64,000 nt of DNA from JAGNRR01 sp965230665 (GCA_965230665.1 CBDDLM010000004.1:3100001-3164000), one strand, 5' to 3'. Numbered from the stretch's first letter, positions 16,331-23,933 are shown. A program made the numbers and translations. The notes: generated by a model from the letters alone, not told the origin.

Positions 16331-16857
16331 AAGTGAAGGAGCTAATTTATTTAATATTAATTGTAATTCTGGGAGGATTTGCTTCAGGTATGTTTTTTAC
16401 CAATAAAGATCTTAAGAATGAGTTAGCACGTAACAATGAATTGTTTGATGAGATTTCTGATGTTGATTCAGCGCATGAGAATACGAAGGATACCCTCGCG
16501 GAGACTATTAAAGAGTATAGGACTGTTACTAGATTTGTTCAGGGAGATAAAGTATTGTCTGATGAGGACATTGTTAAGTTGATAAATGAGAGGTATGAAT
16601 TTAAAGAAAAATATTTGACTTCGGAAGTAGAACTTCAGAAGACAAAATTTAATCTTAGGATTGCTTCAAGTAAACTTGAAATGATTAAAAAAAGATATGA
16701 TATTGAGTATATAACTGAGGAGAGGGGAGATGAGATTTTTTTAAAAAGAAATGGGTTCGGCAAAGCTGATTCTGGGCTACTTCTATTACCAAGTTACCGC
16801 AGTAAGTTGTCAAAAAAAGAAAATGTTTGGCATGTCTCAATAACCAAGTACAAGTAG
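16327..16857 (+). CDS. Membrane protein with coiled coil, partner of previous gene
   Basis: 176 residues: N-terminal membrane segment (about 6-26), then a long charged helical region (30-125) and a short globular end. It overlaps the previous gene by four bases (ATGA). It is last in the plus-strand operon and is followed by a hairpin. The topology suggests anchoring in the inner membrane with the bulk outside. No conserved motif is recognised. Confidence 0.68.
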   Translation: MKVKELIYLILIVILGGFASGMFFTNKDLKNELARNNELFDEISDVDSAHENTKDTLAETIKEYRTVTRFVQGDKVLSDEDIVKLINERYEFKEKYLTSEVELQKTKFNLRIASSKLEMIKKRYDIEYITEERGDEIFLKRNGFGKADSGLLLLPSYRSKLSKKENVWHVSITKYK

Positions 16858-16893
16858 ACCTGATTCTTGTGGGTCTACTAACGAACCTTTTTT
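16854..16893 (+). terminator. Terminator at end of prophage late operon
   Basis: GTAGACC (16854-16860) and GGTCTAC (16872-16878) form a 7-base stem, followed within about ten bases by a T6 run inside ACC(T)nAGGT. It separates the plus-strand operon from the convergent CoiA-like gene. Confidence 0.45.
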
Positions 16894-16942
16894 AGGTACT
16901 GGAGACTAAAATGTATTTTTGTGAACCGCTGCATTCAATGAT

Positions 16943-17800
16943 TCAAAATTTTGGATCAAGTTTAGTTAAATTACTTATTGTTGGATTAATTTCTTGAGCC
17001 CTATGGCCGTTACATTGGATGTACTCAATATATCCATGTTCTTCATGATAGTAGGCATCCCAATAATGTAAACAATGTATACAGTCCTGTTCAACATTCG
17101 CATATGGCCTATTATTAATCGTTTTCTTGGAAATGGGACAATTCGGTACGTAATAATCATAACCTTGCCCTCGATAAACAGCTTTTTTCATTGCTCCTGT
17201 TGAAATCTCCTTCATAAATTGATCTAACCTTTGATTATATATCCATTTTTTATACTCGACTGATTCGTCTAAATAATATTTCAATTGGCTCTTATCAAAG
17301 TCCTCTTTTAGATGGCTTAGATCAATTTCCAGCGTTGATATTCCTAGTTTTTTGATTTTTTCTTTCTTTTTTTTATCAATAAAATGAGTCACTGCGATTT
17401 CTATTAGCATTTTTCGACCATTTTTTTCAATAATAACATCAGGAATAATGTTATTTGTTTTATGCTCCAATCTCACTTTATTAAATGAGATTACTTGACT
17501 AGGGTATAGTCTATATTTATTATCGTACCCTCTGCCAATTTCTGCTATCACTTCAGGTAAACGTATTTCTTTGTAAGTCTCCAAATATTCCTTAGCTGCC
17601 ATATGAAGGGCAGTTTCTATTGCATATTTACACTCAGGTTGTTTATAGTGAGCGAAATGATCAATTCGTTCTTCGCCTTTTCTTGCAACTAGAGGGTGCT
17701 TACAAGATGGACATACACATTTGCAATCCAAACCTCTTTCAACTTCGTTTATATCAACGATTTTACCATCTTTTAGACCAAAAGGTAACTTGAGCTTCAT
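16943..17800 (-). CDS. CoiA-like zinc-ribbon/nuclease protein
   Basis: 285 residues resembling the competence protein CoiA family. The N-terminal zinc module has Cys28, Cys30, Cys33 and a His48-Phe-Ala-His51 motif with Cys57, followed by the Leu-His-x3-Lys helix (66-70). A PD-(D/E)xK-like core follows: Pro120-Asp121 and Glu134 in Ile-Glu-Ile-Ala, with Thr-His after it. The C-terminal part holds another Cys set (221, 240, 243, 263). CoiA proteins act in DNA processing or recombination. Here it stands alone on the opposite strand between lysis genes and integrase, the usual place for accessory cargo. A defence role against other phages is inference. Endonuclease activity is likely if Asp121/Glu134 are the metal site. 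Confidence 0.72.
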   Translation of the reverse strand: MKLKLPFGLKDGKIVDINEVERGLDCKCVCPSCKHPLVARKGEERIDHFAHYKQPECKYAIETALHMAAKEYLETYKEIRLPEVIAEIGRGYDNKYRLYPSQVISFNKVRLEHKTNNIIPDVIIEKNGRKMLIEIAVTHFIDKKKKEKIKKLGISTLEIDLSHLKEDFDKSQLKYYLDESVEYKKWIYNQRLDQFMKEISTGAMKKAVYRGQGYDYYVPNCPISKKTINNRPYANVEQDCIHCLHYWDAYYHEEHGYIEYIQCNGHRAQEINPTISNLTKLDPKF

Positions 17801-17916
17801 AATTAATTATTCAAAATAGGAATATTTATACTTCTAGGTTTCAAAATTGATAGATATACTACTTGATAATTACCCAAAGTAAACTCAATGCGCAGTAGCT
17901 GATACAGCTTTGTATA

Positions 17917-18159
17917 ATGAGTAATCAATGTTGTAAACCAAGTAAGCCGGGTGAGTACCTTGTATACAAGCCAGAATTGAATAAATATGTACATGAAGTG
18001 TTTACCTCTTCTGGAAGATGGGTATCAGAGATTTTGACAGGTATTGAAGTAAGTAGGTGGAAGCCGAAACCATTCCCTTGCGAAGCGTATGCAAAACTTG
18101 AAGGAACCTATTTCGGACAGCTTTTTATTGATCAACGAAAGGATTGCTTATATTCTTAA
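17917..18159 (+). CDS. Small DUF551-like phage protein
   Basis: 80 residues. A Lys-Pro-Gly-Glu-Tyr-Leu-Val start and a later Trp-Val-Ser-Glu and Val-Ser-Arg-Trp-Lys-Pro-Lys-Pro follow the pattern of DUF551 phage proteins (Trp ... Thr-His-Trp-Met-Pro-Leu-Pro). The role of the family is unknown. Its end overlaps the 3' end of the convergent integrase gene by 35 bases, and it is divergent from the CoiA-like gene. Confidence 0.6.
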   Translation: MSNQCCKPSKPGEYLVYKPELNKYVHEVFTSSGRWVSEILTGIEVSRWKPKPFPCEAYAKLEGTYFGQLFIDQRKDCLYS

Positions 18160-19387
18160 TTAATTCCATTTGTCTTTTCTTCTCATTAACAGCATAAATT
18201 TCAGTTGTTCTTGTACTTGTATGACCAGCTGCAGCGGAGGCCGTTTGCAGACCTATTAGACCACTTATTTCATCGATGTTGGTATGCTTTAGTAGATAGA
18301 AATCCTTTTTAATTCCAAGACCAACATCAGGCTTTGTGTCGCCTTTGATCCATAATCGCCATCGTTTCGTTATTTGTCTGGGAGAAATACTGAGAGGGCC
18401 TGGAATTAATCCCTTGCTAAATATAAAGTCATTGGGTTCGGCATTTTTAGTCGCCTCTAACCAATAGGGGAGAGCAATATTTTTTATCGGGACCAGGACC
18501 TCAAGTTTCTTATCTCCTTTTTTCTGAATTACCTTGAATTCTTGGGTGTCAAAATAAACATCGTTCCTCTTGACATTCATGAGTTCTGAAGTGCGTCTTC
18601 CGGAGTGAAAGAAAATGATTATAAATCGTAGAAATTCTGGTGATTGATTAGAAAGGTATTCAAAAATTTGTTTACGTTCTTCCAACGTAATGACTTCGCG
18701 AAGTTTCTTGATAGTTTTCTTCTTTTTAATATCCCTGATGAAGTTGTATTCTACTGTTTCACATTCAACAAGCTCCCTGAATATGCAGCTGTAATGTTTT
18801 CGATAATGGTTATAATTGTTTTTGGTCCATTTCTCCGGACCTTTAATTTTCCCAATTTGGTTGAGAATTACTCTTATATGCCTACGTTTGAGATTGCAGA
18901 TGTGATATCCGGACATACTTAATTTTTTTATGGCCTTACCGGTGTATTTAAGTATCGATTTGTATTCTTTCCTGGTATGTGCATCGATATCCATTAAATT
19001 GACAGCTTGAGTAAAAGCTTCCAGTATGGTAGATTTCGGATTTATCTCGTATTCATAATCTAGTTCGTGCTCAAAGCTTTCGGTGATTGGGTTCCAGCCG
19101 TTCTCTAAATCCGTGCTTTCTTTCTGTATGGTTAATTTTATAGCTTCTCTTCTGTCCTGGAGAGTAGTCCATTCGTTAATACCAAACTTGATGATAACCT
19201 GTTTCGGTTTGGGATAATTAGGGTCATAGAATCGGTAGTGGACATACCAATCTTTTCCATTTTCAATGTCAGATTCAAGTTGCTTTTTACTTCTTGTTTT
19301 CCAGTCTCTTGGATTGACTGAAATCCTGCCTACGTAGCAGTTGCCTGGTAATTTTGTTGTTCGGTGCATAAGCTTGTCATTTTTCAA
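18125..19387 (-). CDS. int: Tyrosine-type phage integrase
   Basis: 420 residues: N-terminal arm-binding-type and SAM-like core-binding regions, then the catalytic domain. Visible active-site parts are Ser-Gly-Arg-Arg-Thr-Ser-Glu-Leu (first Arg), the Lys of Lys-Lys-Gly-Asp, Lys367-His368, His389 and nucleophile Tyr398. The canonical His-x-x-Arg box reads Tyr364-Leu-Leu-Lys367, a substitution I recall from other Bacteroidota phage integrases. It catalyses site-specific integration and excision. The gene lies about 100 bases from the tRNA-His, so that tRNA is the probable attachment site. Confidence 0.92.
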   Translation of the reverse strand: MKNDKLMHRTTKLPGNCYVGRISVNPRDWKTRSKKQLESDIENGKDWYVHYRFYDPNYPKPKQVIIKFGINEWTTLQDRREAIKLTIQKESTDLENGWNPITESFEHELDYEYEINPKSTILEAFTQAVNLMDIDAHTRKEYKSILKYTGKAIKKLSMSGYHICNLKRRHIRVILNQIGKIKGPEKWTKNNYNHYRKHYSCIFRELVECETVEYNFIRDIKKKKTIKKLREVITLEERKQIFEYLSNQSPEFLRFIIIFFHSGRRTSELMNVKRNDVYFDTQEFKVIQKKGDKKLEVLVPIKNIALPYWLEATKNAEPNDFIFSKGLIPGPLSISPRQITKRWRLWIKGDTKPDVGLGIKKDFYLLKHTNIDEISGLIGLQTASAAAGHTSTRTTEIYAVNEKKRQMELIKNISNPFVDQ

Positions 19388-19408
19388 GTGTTAACTCAAG
19401 TGTTAACT
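19385..19408. repeat. Tandem 12-base direct repeat upstream of int
   Basis: CAAGTGTTAACT occurs twice head to tail (19385-19396 and 19397-19408), overlapping the integrase start. Its position between integrase and att site suits arm-type integrase or excisionase binding sites, or an operator for int. Confidence 0.6.
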
Positions 19409-19445
19409 TTTTGAGTATGTCAAGACTCGTTGACCGAGGTGGGAA

Positions 19446-19482
19446 GTCTTTGAAAGCCTTACTGAGCAAGGCTTTCAGACTT
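19446..19482. other. Strong hairpin between int and tRNA-His
   Basis: TGAAAGCCTT (19451-19460) and AAGGCTTTCA (19468-19477) are a perfect 10-base inverted repeat, and outer bases AAGTC/GACTT extend it with a bulge. It could end tRNA-His transcription (no T-run follows on the minus strand) or form part of the att region. Confidence 0.5.
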
Positions 19483-19483
19483 G

Positions 19484-19558
19484 GGAGAAAGATGGGTCTC
19501 GAACCCACGACCTCCTGAACCACAATCAGGCGCTCTAACCAACTGAGCTACAATCTCC
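19484..19558 (-). tRNA. tRNA-His (GTG), prophage attachment site
   Basis: Reading the minus strand: D-arm GCTC/GAGC, anticodon stem CCTGA/TCAGG with loop TTGTGGT (anticodon GTG), T-arm GTGGG/CCCAT with loop TTCGAGA. G-1 (19558) faces C73 (19484), the histidine identity pair. The acceptor stem has GAGATTG against CTTTCTC, so positions 5-68 and 6-67 are U-U mismatches. CCA is not encoded. The 3' half lies toward the integrase and is probably phage-supplied. Confidence 0.93.
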
Positions 19559-19570
19559 GTTTAAGGAGGG

Positions 19571-19578
19571 CAAATGTA
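19571..19578 (-). promoter_or_regulatory. -7 element for tRNA-His
   Basis: TACATTTG on the minus strand, an exact match to the Bacteroidota TAnnTTTG element, 13 bases before the tRNA. No clear -33 TTG is seen. Confidence 0.5.
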
Positions 19579-19607
19579 AATAAAAAAATATTTTTATTTC
19601 CTTTCGA

Positions 19608-20198
19608 TTAGATATTTTCTTGAAGCCCCCAGTAATCAAACAAAGCAGTTTTTTGTTTTGCATCTAATTTCATCTCATTATAGTGGCCTAGCGCTTCTTT
19701 TTGACGATAGGCCTCATAAATTGTAACTGCACAGGCTACCGATATATTTAAGGAGGAGATCATCCCAACCTGTGGAATAATGAAGTTTCCATCACATTGT
19801 GCGCGAATCTCATCGCTCACACCAATTTTTTCGTTGCCAAAGACAAGGGCTATTGGTTCTGTAAAATCCATTTCATAGATGGATTTAGAGTGCTCTCCTA
19901 GATGTGTGGCAAACACTCTCTTGTATTTTTTCTTTACAACCTTAAAACACTCCTGCATATCCGTAAACTGATGGGTTTGCATCCATTTCTGAGCACTAGA
20001 GCTACTTCGTGTGCCAAAACGTTTATGTGTATTGATTTTGGTATTCAGTACAAACAATTCGCTGATACCAACAGCATCACAGGTGCGCATAACCGCAGCA
20101 ATATTGTGCGGATCTGTTACATTTTCTATAATTACAGTGAGGTCATTTTGCCGTTTGCTTAATACCTTGTTTATCTTTGCAGCTCTTTCGGGAGTCAT
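19608..20198 (-). CDS. trmH: tRNA (Gm18) 2'-O-methyltransferase TrmH
   Basis: 196 residues of the SpoU/SPOUT class. Motif 1 is Thr-Asp-Pro-His-Asn-Ile-Ala-Ala-Val-Met-Arg-Thr (residues 27-38), motif 2 Leu-Val-Phe-Gly-Asn-Glu-Lys-x-Gly, motif 3 Ile-Pro-Gln-Val-Gly-Met-x-Ser-Leu-Asn-Ile-Ser-Val-Ala; these make the trefoil-knot AdoMet site and include the catalytic Arg. The length is close to TrmH without its longer C-terminal extension. It methylates the ribose of G18 in tRNA. The start is only two bases from the divergent peroxidase start, so the two promoters lie inside each other's coding region. Confidence 0.88.
   Translation of the reverse strand: MTPERAAKINKVLSKRQNDLTVIIENVTDPHNIAAVMRTCDAVGISELFVLNTKINTHKRFGTRSSSSAQKWMQTHQFTDMQECFKVVKKKYKRVFATHLGEHSKSIYEMDFTEPIALVFGNEKIGVSDEIRAQCDGNFIIPQVGMISSLNISVACAVTIYEAYRQKEALGHYNEMKLDAKQKTALFDYWGLQENI
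20147..20179 (+). promoter_or_regulatory. Promoter of the cytochrome c peroxidase gene
   Basis: TTTG at 20147-20150, 21 bases, then TATCTTTG at 20172-20179: a full Bacteroidota promoter lying in the trmH 5' coding region. Start of transcription would be about 20186, leaving a 15-base leader before ATG 20201. Confidence 0.65.
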
Positions 20199-20200
20199 AT

Positions 20201-21181
20201 ATGCAAAAGTACTTTTCTAGAGTTGTTTTTACGCTAATCATTCTTTTATTTGGAGGGCTTATACTTTTTTCTTCTTTTGAGGAAAAGAAGACGGAGAAAC
20301 TCTCGATTATCCAGACAGAAGCCCAATTAGGGAAAGCACTTTTTTTTGATAAACTTTTATCAAAAGATAGGAGTATCAGCTGCGCGAGTTGCCATAAACC
20401 TGAATTTGCTTTCGCAGATACCGTACGCTTTAGTAAAGGAGTGGGTGGTAAGCTTGGTAATAGAAATACACCTTCGGTAATGAATATGACTGCTCGCGGA
20501 GAATTATTCTGGGATGGCCGGGCTAAAGATCTTGTGGATCAAGTTAAGTTCCCGATAGAAAACCCAGTTGAAATGAACTTGCCCTATGATAGCGCGGTAG
20601 CAAGGGTTGCTGGGAGTAAGGTCTATGTAAAATTATTCAAGAAAATATATGACGAGCTACCTAATAGAGATAATCTTGCCGAAGCGATTGCTGCGTTTGA
20701 AAGAACATTAGAAACAGAAGATACTCCTAATGATCGCTGGTTGGCAGATGAGAAAAATAGTGGTATGACAGCTCAAATGATTCGTGGGCAAAAGCTATTT
20801 AAAAGTAATCGAACCCGATGTTTTGATTGTCACTTTACACCTGACTTTACAGCTGATGAGTATCGTAATATTGGTTTATTTGATGGGAATACCTTGAATG
20901 ACTCTGGAAGATATGTGGTAACGAAAGACCCTAAGGATTTAGGAACCTTCAAAACACCAGGTCTTCGTAACGTAGCGATAACGGCCCCGTATATGCATGA
21001 TGGTAGTTTTAAAACATTGCGCGAAGTCATAGACTATTACGACGAACCAGCTAAATTTATGACCGGCTCAATTAACCGAGATACTATTTTACCTAAAAAA
21101 ATAGGATTGACAGAAAGTGAGAAAGATGATTTAGAAGCTTTTTTACATGCTCTAACCGATGATCGGTTTGTGAAAGAATAG
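20201..21181 (+). CDS. Di-haem cytochrome c peroxidase (MauG/CcpA family)
   Basis: 326 residues from ATG 20201. An N-terminal hydrophobic segment (about 6-24) is a signal peptide or anchor. Two haem c motifs are present: Cys-Ala-Ser-Cys-His near residue 65 and Cys-Phe-Asp-Cys-His near residue 208, in the usual spacing for bacterial peroxidases, with Phe-Trp-Asp-Gly-Arg in the first domain. It reduces hydrogen peroxide in the periplasm with electrons from cytochromes. A MauG-like oxidase function is possible. The start is preferred over 20177 because the promoter spans the latter. Confidence 0.9.
   Translation: MQKYFSRVVFTLIILLFGGLILFSSFEEKKTEKLSIIQTEAQLGKALFFDKLLSKDRSISCASCHKPEFAFADTVRFSKGVGGKLGNRNTPSVMNMTARGELFWDGRAKDLVDQVKFPIENPVEMNLPYDSAVARVAGSKVYVKLFKKIYDELPNRDNLAEAIAAFERTLETEDTPNDRWLADEKNSGMTAQMIRGQKLFKSNRTRCFDCHFTPDFTADEYRNIGLFDGNTLNDSGRYVVTKDPKDLGTFKTPGLRNVAITAPYMHDGSFKTLREVIDYYDEPAKFMTGSINRDTILPKKIGLTESEKDDLEAFLHALTDDRFVKE
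20204..20211 (-). promoter_or_regulatory. -7 element for trmH, within the peroxidase gene
   Basis: TACTTTTG on the minus strand (exact TAnnTTTG) ends six bases before the trmH ATG, so transcription would start at or next to the start codon. No clear -33 element. Confidence 0.4.
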
Positions 21182-21186
21182 ATGCT

Positions 21187-21777
21187 TTAAAAGATAACAC
21201 CTTGCTTATTGTCATCTCGTTCATAACAAGAACGACAACGAGGTTCGTACACATCTTTTTCTCCAAGTACTATTGTTTCTTCACTGGCAGTTTTGCGGTA
21301 GCTATAATTCGCCATATCACCACATACAGAGCAAATTGCGTGAACTTTCGTTACGTAATCGGCCTGCGCTAAAAGTTCAGGCATGGGGCCAAACCCTTTT
21401 TTATTATAGTCCATGTCTAGTCCCGCGCAAATCACACGAGTCTTTAATAATGCTAATTCTTTTACGACCTCAACAATGTTCTGGTCAAAAAATTGTACTT
21501 CATCTATTCCAACAACATCAATATCTTCAATTTTTGAAAGAATCTCACTAGCCTCTTTAACAGCAATACTCTTGATGCGTACACCATCGTGCGATACTAT
21601 ATCTTGCTCATCATAGCGGCTATCTATACTTGGTTTAAAAATAGCAACACTATGGTTGGCGAATTGAGCTCGTTTTAATCTTCTGATTAGCTCTTCCGTT
21701 TTACCGCTAAACATAGAACCGCAAACAACTTCTATCCAACCACTCTTTCGGTTCTTTATATTAGGTTCAATGAACAT
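21187..21777 (-). CDS. tdk: Thymidine kinase
   Basis: 196 residues of class II thymidine kinase. The P-loop is Gly-Ser-Met-Phe-Ser-Gly-Lys-Thr (residues 20-27). A Walker-B-like Gly-Ile-Asp-Glu-Val-Gln-Phe-Phe segment supplies the catalytic Glu. Two zinc Cys pairs follow (Cys-Ser-Val-Cys and Cys-Arg-Ser-Cys). A Tyr in the lasso loop before the second pair binds thymidine. It phosphorylates thymidine for salvage. It is convergent with the peroxidase gene with only six bases between stops, and divergent from the S46 peptidase. Confidence 0.95.
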   Translation of the reverse strand: MFIEPNIKNRKSGWIEVVCGSMFSGKTEELIRRLKRAQFANHSVAIFKPSIDSRYDEQDIVSHDGVRIKSIAVKEASEILSKIEDIDVVGIDEVQFFDQNIVEVVKELALLKTRVICAGLDMDYNKKGFGPMPELLAQADYVTKVHAICSVCGDMANYSYRKTASEETIVLGEKDVYEPRCRSCYERDDNKQGVIF

Positions 21778-21781
21778 GTGT

Positions 21782-21789
21782 TACATTTG
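21782..21789 (+). promoter_or_regulatory. -7 element for dpp11
   Basis: TACATTTG (exact TAnnTTTG) 26 bases before the ATG at 21816; the -33 element is unclear and would fall in the tdk start region. Confidence 0.45.
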
Positions 21790-21815
21790 AGAATCATAAC
21801 GAAAGTAAATACACC

Positions 21816-23933
21816 ATGAGAAAATTTATTTTGACGAGCTTATTATTTTTATGCACACTATCTGCCTTTGCGGGCGAGGGAATGTGGCTTCCTTTTTTAT
21901 TAGAAAAGATTAATGAAAAAGATATGAAAGCTATGGGCTTGAAGATTTCGGCTCAGGATATTTACTCGGTCAAAGATGGAAGTCTTAAAGATGCGGTCTT
22001 GATTTTTGGTGGAGGGTGTACTGGCGAAGTAGTATCAAACAAAGGACTTGTACTTACAAATCATCACTGCGGTTATGGCACCGTTAATGGTTTGAGTAGT
22101 GTAGAGAAAGACTATCTGACGAATGGCTTCTTCGCCAAGAATCAGGAAGAAGAAATTCCTTGTCCTGGTCTCTCTGTTCGTTTTATTCGAAACATTGAGG
22201 AGGTCACCAAGGAAGTGATGCAAGGCGTGTCTGATATGATGTCCAAGAAAGATCGAGATAAGAAAATTAGATCTAATGTAAAAGCACTTAAGGAAAAAGC
22301 AGAAATGGAGAGCGGGTTAGAGATTAGTATTAAATCGTTCTTTTATGGCAATCAATACTATATGTTTTACATCGAACGTTATAGTGATGTGCGCCTGGTT
22401 GTATTTCCGCCCAATGGAATTGGTAAATACGGTGGTGATACAGATAATTGGGCTTGGCCAAGACATACTGGAGACTTTAGCGTATTTAGAATTTATGCCG
22501 ATAAAAATAACCGAGCAACAACCTATGCTAAGGGGAACAAGCCGTATAATCCTAAGAGGCACTTTAAAGTGAATATTGGAGGGTTACAGGAAGGTGATTT
22601 TTCAATGGTTTATGGTTTTCCAGGTAGAACGCAGGAGTACCTTACCAGTGACGGTATTAATGAAACAATGAATGTTTTAGATCCTGCGCGCATCAAGATT
22701 AGAGCGCAGCGTCTGAGCATTATGGAGGCTGCTATGAAAGAGAGCAAAGAGAATTTTATTAAGTATGCCTCTAAGCAAGCACGTGTTGCGAACTATTATA
22801 AAAAATGGCAAGGTGAACTACAAGGTCTAAAACTGAATGATGCTGTTAATAAAAAAAAGAAGGAAGAAGAGAAGTTTTTGACTTGGGCTAAACAGTCACC
22901 TGAACGTTGGAATAAATATGGGGATATTATTGATAGACAGAAAAAGTTATATCAAAATAAAGAACGTGGTGAATTACAGTATAATTATATCAGGGAATGC
23001 TTACAGGCATCTGAGTTGGTAGGATTGGGGCGATATGGCGATTCTATATTGATTTATAACGACCGGAATAATAACATCGAAGATTTCAAGCGTATTCTAA
23101 AGAAGATAACAAGTGGAATCAAGCGTATGGACTTGAAGACGGATCAAAAAATTACATCAGCACTTTTTGAAATGTACAGGAAAGAGTTTGGGGAGTTAGA
23201 TGTGATCAGTGAGAATAATATAGAAGGCATGTATTCTTATTCTGTATTTGCAGATATGAGAAAGTTAGCCACTTTGTTAGGAAAAGGCTCGAGTGAGATT
23301 GAGAAGGCTATAAAGAATGATCCTGTTTACATGGCCAATTCGTTTATTAAAGAAGAAAGGAAAAAGGTTCTAACAGATTTGCGCCCAGACTTGGTCGTGC
23401 TTAATGAGAACTATAAATTATACATGCAAGGTCTAATGGAATATTCTAAAAAACCGCTCTACCCGGACGCAAATTTTACTTTGAGACTTACATATGGAAA
23501 GCTTGAAGGGCTTGAACCACAAGATGGTATGACTTATAGTTACTATACTACTTTAGGTGGTGCAGTAAGAAAACGCAATACAGAAGTTGAGGAGTTTAAT
23601 ATGCCTCAGCGTTTAGTAGATTTATATGAACAGCAAGATTTTGGACGTTATGCTACTATGCATAAGGGTAGAAAAGATGTACCTGTTTGTTTATTGTCAT
23701 CATTGCATACAACGGGTGGGAATTCTGGTAGCCCAATAATGAATGCTTATGGTGAGTTAATTGGAACAAACTTTGATCGTATCTGGGAAGGAACAATGAG
23801 TGATATTAATTATGATGTCAATTTATGCCGAAATATCTCTGTGGATATACGTTATACACTATTCATCATAGAGAAATTCGGTAAGGCTAAATGGATTGTT
23901 GATGAAATGGACATTGTGGACCGAAGAAGATAG
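21816..23933 (+). CDS. dpp11: Dipeptidyl-peptidase 11 (family S46), Asp/Glu-specific
   Basis: 705 residues with a signal peptide (cleavage after Ala-Phe-Ala, residue 19). The S46 family is shown by Gly-Met-Trp-Leu-Pro at the mature N-terminus, the His motif Thr-Asn-His-His-Cys-Gly-Tyr (81-87), Asp in Asp-Asn-Trp-Ala-Trp-Pro-Arg-His, and Gly-Gly-Asn-Ser637-Gly-Ser-Pro. Arg655 (Asn-Phe-Asp-Arg) lies 18 residues after Ser637, the same spacing as Ser655/Arg673 in Porphyromonas DPP11; DPP7 has Gly there. Arg reads acidic P1 residues. The enzyme releases N-terminal dipeptides in the periplasm for peptide nutrition. It stands alone between divergent tdk and a convergent lipoprotein gene. Confidence 0.92.
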   Translation: MRKFILTSLLFLCTLSAFAGEGMWLPFLLEKINEKDMKAMGLKISAQDIYSVKDGSLKDAVLIFGGGCTGEVVSNKGLVLTNHHCGYGTVNGLSSVEKDYLTNGFFAKNQEEEIPCPGLSVRFIRNIEEVTKEVMQGVSDMMSKKDRDKKIRSNVKALKEKAEMESGLEISIKSFFYGNQYYMFYIERYSDVRLVVFPPNGIGKYGGDTDNWAWPRHTGDFSVFRIYADKNNRATTYAKGNKPYNPKRHFKVNIGGLQEGDFSMVYGFPGRTQEYLTSDGINETMNVLDPARIKIRAQRLSIMEAAMKESKENFIKYASKQARVANYYKKWQGELQGLKLNDAVNKKKKEEEKFLTWAKQSPERWNKYGDIIDRQKKLYQNKERGELQYNYIRECLQASELVGLGRYGDSILIYNDRNNNIEDFKRILKKITSGIKRMDLKTDQKITSALFEMYRKEFGELDVISENNIEGMYSYSVFADMRKLATLLGKGSSEIEKAIKNDPVYMANSFIKEERKKVLTDLRPDLVVLNENYKLYMQGLMEYSKKPLYPDANFTLRLTYGKLEGLEPQDGMTYSYYTTLGGAVRKRNTEVEEFNMPQRLVDLYEQQDFGRYATMHKGRKDVPVCLLSSLHTTGGNSGSPIMNAYGELIGTNFDRIWEGTMSDINYDVNLCRNISVDIRYTLFIIEKFGKAKWIVDEMDIVDRRR

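Larger units (their letters stand above)
1..19500. mobile_element. Prophage, right-hand part, integrated at tRNA-His
   Basis: A contiguous block of phage genes: tail protein, tape measure, ClpP-type protease, capsid, portal, tail-collar proteins, holin and amidase on the + strand, ending in a minus-strand tyrosine integrase next to the 3' end of a tRNA-His gene. The left end, terminase, repressor and replication genes lie outside the window. The right boundary is set by inference inside the 3' half of the tRNA (19484 to about 19525), because integrases of this class use tRNA 3' ends. Capsid and portal genes are intact, which argues against a headless tailocin. Whether the element is inducible cannot be judged from this part alone. 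Confidence 0.93.

Noticed and set aside
16914..16921. TATTTTTG, an exact -7 element on the plus strand
   Set aside because: It would only drive antisense RNA into the CoiA-like gene and has no -33 partner, so it is likely chance in AT-rich DNA.
19385..19408. Start of a CRISPR array
   Set aside because: Only two directly adjacent 12-base copies without spacers.
1..19500. Tailocin or contractile injection system
   Set aside because: Capsid, portal and prohead protease genes are present, and an integrase with a tRNA att site marks a true prophage.
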